Source: an uncultured Candidatus Melainabacteria bacterium (GTDB lineage Bacteria; Cyanobacteriota; Vampirovibrionia; Gastranaerophilales; Gastranaerophilaceae). From it: a stretch of 31,831 bases of DNA. The notes under the pieces are model-generated. The model searched no databases. It was given only the letters and a program-made list of their open reading frames with translations, and was not told the origin of the DNA. Shown in pieces: positions 30,034-31,831 of the stretch. The stretch covers positions 1 to 31,831 of the forward strand of contig CAKVGW010000017.1 of the NCBI GenBank assembly GCA_934747325.1, in the 5' to 3' direction. A program made the translations under genes and the position numbers. Numbering within the stretch: the stretch's first letter is position 1; each line of letters opens with the position of its first letter.

Positions 30034-31831
30034 ATGGGTATTTTTACTAGAGTAAAAAACTTTATAAAAACCGAAGTTCTTGGTGTTACAAACGACACCA
30101 AAGTGAAACCTGCTCAAAATCCAACAAAATCAGCAAAACCAAATGCTATTGTTGAATGTAAAAATGTTGGCAAAAATGAAGACACAGTAGTTATAAATAA
30201 TAAAAATAACAAACAACATACAAACAAAACACAAAAACGTTCAGTTGGACAAATCAGAGAGTCCATTAAACAAAAATGTCAAGCTAACAACATCAATTTT
30301 GCGCAAGTTTTAAAAAATATTTCACAAATAGCCGGACTAACAAGAGAAAAATTCGAAGCACTTCCAGAAAAACAAAAAGAAGAAGTTATGTTGTTCTTGG
30401 AAAAAGAACTCGACAAAACAATTGCATTACAAAAAAAGCACGGTCATTCTGATAAAACAAATACGGCAGAAATTGTTACAGAAAGTGCTAAAAATAAATA
30501 TGAAGCTAAAAAAGCCGGTGTTGACGTAAATGCAATGGAAAAAGAAGCCGGTGATATCAACACAGAGTTAGGTAAAGATTTCAAAAAATTAAATAGAGCA
30601 GAAAAGCGTGCAAGATTTAGACAAATGGTAAAAGCTCGTAAAGAAGCTTTTGAGCATCGCTTGCAAGCTAGATTAGCCAAAATTTCACCTAGATACAGAG
30701 CTAGAATGGAAGCAAAATTGCGTGCTGAACATGAATTTGCAGAAAATACACGTTTTAATGAAGTTTTAGCAACAAATGATTCAGATACAGCGTTAGAAGC
30801 TGTTGTAATGCTTCCTGCCAAAAACATGGCAAAAGGTATGAAGACGGTATTAAACACAAGATGTGATAAAGCCGAAAAAACAGCAACCGCCGATAAAGCA
30901 AAATTTGAATACACAGAAGGTTTGATGAAAGACTATTACGAAAGAGGTGAAAAACCTTCCGGTGAAGTTGTTCAAGAATATACTCAAACTATTGTTTCCG
31001 CAAAATCAGCGCAAGCAGTTGTAGAATATCAAAATGATTATAAAGCAAAAAGAGATGCTTACGAATCCGGCAAAGAAACTCCGGCATATTTGGATAAAGA
31101 TTTCTTCACATCTTCCGCAAAAGGTATTGGTGAAGGTGCGTTAGAAAATACCAATATGACAAACGATGAAAAAGCAAAATTCATTTCTGATTGGAATGAC
31201 GATGCTAAAAAATATGATGATTACGAAGTTGTTACTAAAAGTGTAAAAGAAAAGTTGGAAACAAAGAGTGAGTACAAAGAAATTTCGGATAAAGTAAAAA
31301 CAATAAATGAAGAAAAAACAAAAACAGCTAGTAAACCTGTTGAAAATAAAATCACTCAAAAAACTTCTACCGAACAGACTTGTCAAACACAAACAATAAT
31401 GGCGAAACCTGTAATAAAAACGACTCAGAATATTAAGAACAATAACAACAAAAATAAAACTGTAACAAACAAAGAAACAGTTAAGACTTCTAATCCCGTT
31501 GGAAAACAAACAAATAAACCAAAACAAATTGTAAAAGAAATCAAAAAAACAGGCATTGACGATGCTATTAAACTATTCGGTCACTCTACTGTTATCAAAA
31601 CAGTTCTCGATGATCCGGATTTAAAACACATGCGTCCACAACTTGCTACAATTATAAAAGGTTATGATTTAAACTCATTAAAAACACTTGCTCAAAAATG
31701 TTCTACAAGTTCATTTTTGTATATTTGTTCAGAAGTAAACAAAGAATTTGTAAAAGAATTAAAAGACGAACGCAAAGATTTGTGCTATTCTGCTAGAAAA
31801 CAAGTAGAAAATATGGAAAAACAATATGCTT
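30034..31831 (+). CDS. large lysine-rich hypothetical protein, 3' end outside the window
   Basis: 599 codons are open to the window edge with no stop. GAGG lies 7 nt before the ATG. Unrecognised. No signal peptide; very rich in Lys, Asn, Thr and Glu. Regions: N-terminus MGIFTRVKNFIKTEVLGV (amphipathic); Asn/Lys-rich linker (about 25-70); helical domain (about 70-130); long charged helices (about 150-240, EKRARFRQMVKARKEAFEHR); a second helical block with paired Tyr/Asp segments; a Thr/Lys/Asn-rich linker (about 425-505); and a compact domain GIDDAIKLFGHSTVIKTVLDD...LYICSEVNKEF near the edge. The basic composition would suit a nucleic-acid- or surface-associated protein, but nothing proves either. 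It is divergent from rpsB. Confidence 0.75.
   Translation, partial: MGIFTRVKNFIKTEVLGVTNDTKVKPAQNPTKSAKPNAIVECKNVGKNEDTVVINNKNNKQHTNKTQKRSVGQIRESIKQKCQANNINFAQVLKNISQIAGLTREKFEALPEKQKEEVMLFLEKELDKTIALQKKHGHSDKTNTAEIVTESAKNKYEAKKAGVDVNAMEKEAGDINTELGKDFKKLNRAEKRARFRQMVKARKEAFEHRLQARLAKISPRYRARMEAKLRAEHEFAENTRFNEVLATNDSDTALEAVVMLPAKNMAKGMKTVLNTRCDKAEKTATADKAKFEYTEGLMKDYYERGEKPSGEVVQEYTQTIVSAKSAQAVVEYQNDYKAKRDAYESGKETPAYLDKDFFTSSAKGIGEGALENTNMTNDEKAKFISDWNDDAKKYDDYEVVTKSVKEKLETKSEYKEISDKVKTINEEKTKTASKPVENKITQKTSTEQTCQTQTIMAKPVIKTTQNIKNNNNKNKTVTNKETVKTSNPVGKQTNKPKQIVKEIKKTGIDDAIKLFGHSTVIKTVLDDPDLKHMRPQLATIIKGYDLNSLKTLAQKCSTSSFLYICSEVNKEFVKELKDERKDLCYSARKQVENMEKQYA

Noticed and set aside
30444..31527. 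Minus-strand ORFs of 156 and 128 aa at the right end
   Set aside because: They are the antisense of the long lysine-rich gene (Lys codons read as Phe) and look like false membrane proteins.

Overview
The window looks like chromosomal DNA of an AT-rich, fermentative, diderm gut-type bacterium, most likely a non-photosynthetic relative of Cyanobacteria (Melainabacteria/Vampirovibrionia, order Gastranaerophilales). This placement is an inference. It rests on the low GC content, a bifunctional fermentative AdhE, a two-partner-secretion (TpsB) outer-membrane transporter with signal peptide, rplJ-rplL standing apart from rpoBC, and an EF-Ts whose C-terminal half reads like cyanobacterial EF-Ts (IEMGKEDLAKKPE...KIVEGRVNK). 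The genetic code is standard and good Shine-Dalgarno sites precede most genes.

Layout: 1-55 is the start of glyQ (minus). 155-2888 is an accessory island: two ~180-bp direct copies of the adhE 3' end plus its terminator enclose a Fic-family AMP-transferase gene and a small gene for an 11-residue-repeat protein. 2767-5427 is adhE. 5641-6927 encodes an unrecognised coiled-coil protein. 7070-10013 holds speB (agmatinase), aroE (shikimate dehydrogenase) and an ATP-grasp protein, all plus strand; aroE and the ATP-grasp gene form an operon. 10014-10857 has no gene but contains a large nested inverted-repeat (fold-back) element. 10858-15746 (minus) holds a secreted serpin-like protein, mutS2 and pgi. 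15853-17107 is the rplJ-rplL operon with its promoter, L10-type leader, attenuator and terminator. 17150-17704 is an XRE regulator divergent from miaB (17873-19183), which is followed by alr and a small secreted TonB-C-like protein. 20870-22821 (minus) holds an HTH regulator, a candidate small RNA and pepA. Then come tRNA-Val(UAC), a GAF/HD-GYP protein with mutated metal ligands, a 106-aa unknown protein, a TpsB transporter, a decayed IS3-family element, and tsf and rpsB (minus). From 30034 a long lysine-rich ORF runs off the window.

Most genes are housekeeping: translation (glyQ, rplJ, rplL, tsf, rpsB, tRNA-Val, miaB), cell wall (alr), central metabolism (adhE, pgi, aroE, speB), nucleic-acid maintenance (mutS2) and peptide turnover (pepA). 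The accessory content sits at gene borders: the Fic cassette, the fold-back element, the IS remnant and several short dispersed palindromes. The most notable points are the Fic cassette bracketed by adhE 3' ends, the degenerate HD-GYP, the serpin-like secreted protein, the independent structured RNA upstream of the 20.9-kb regulator, and two genes (mutS2 and the serpin-like gene) whose promoters predict leaderless mRNAs.
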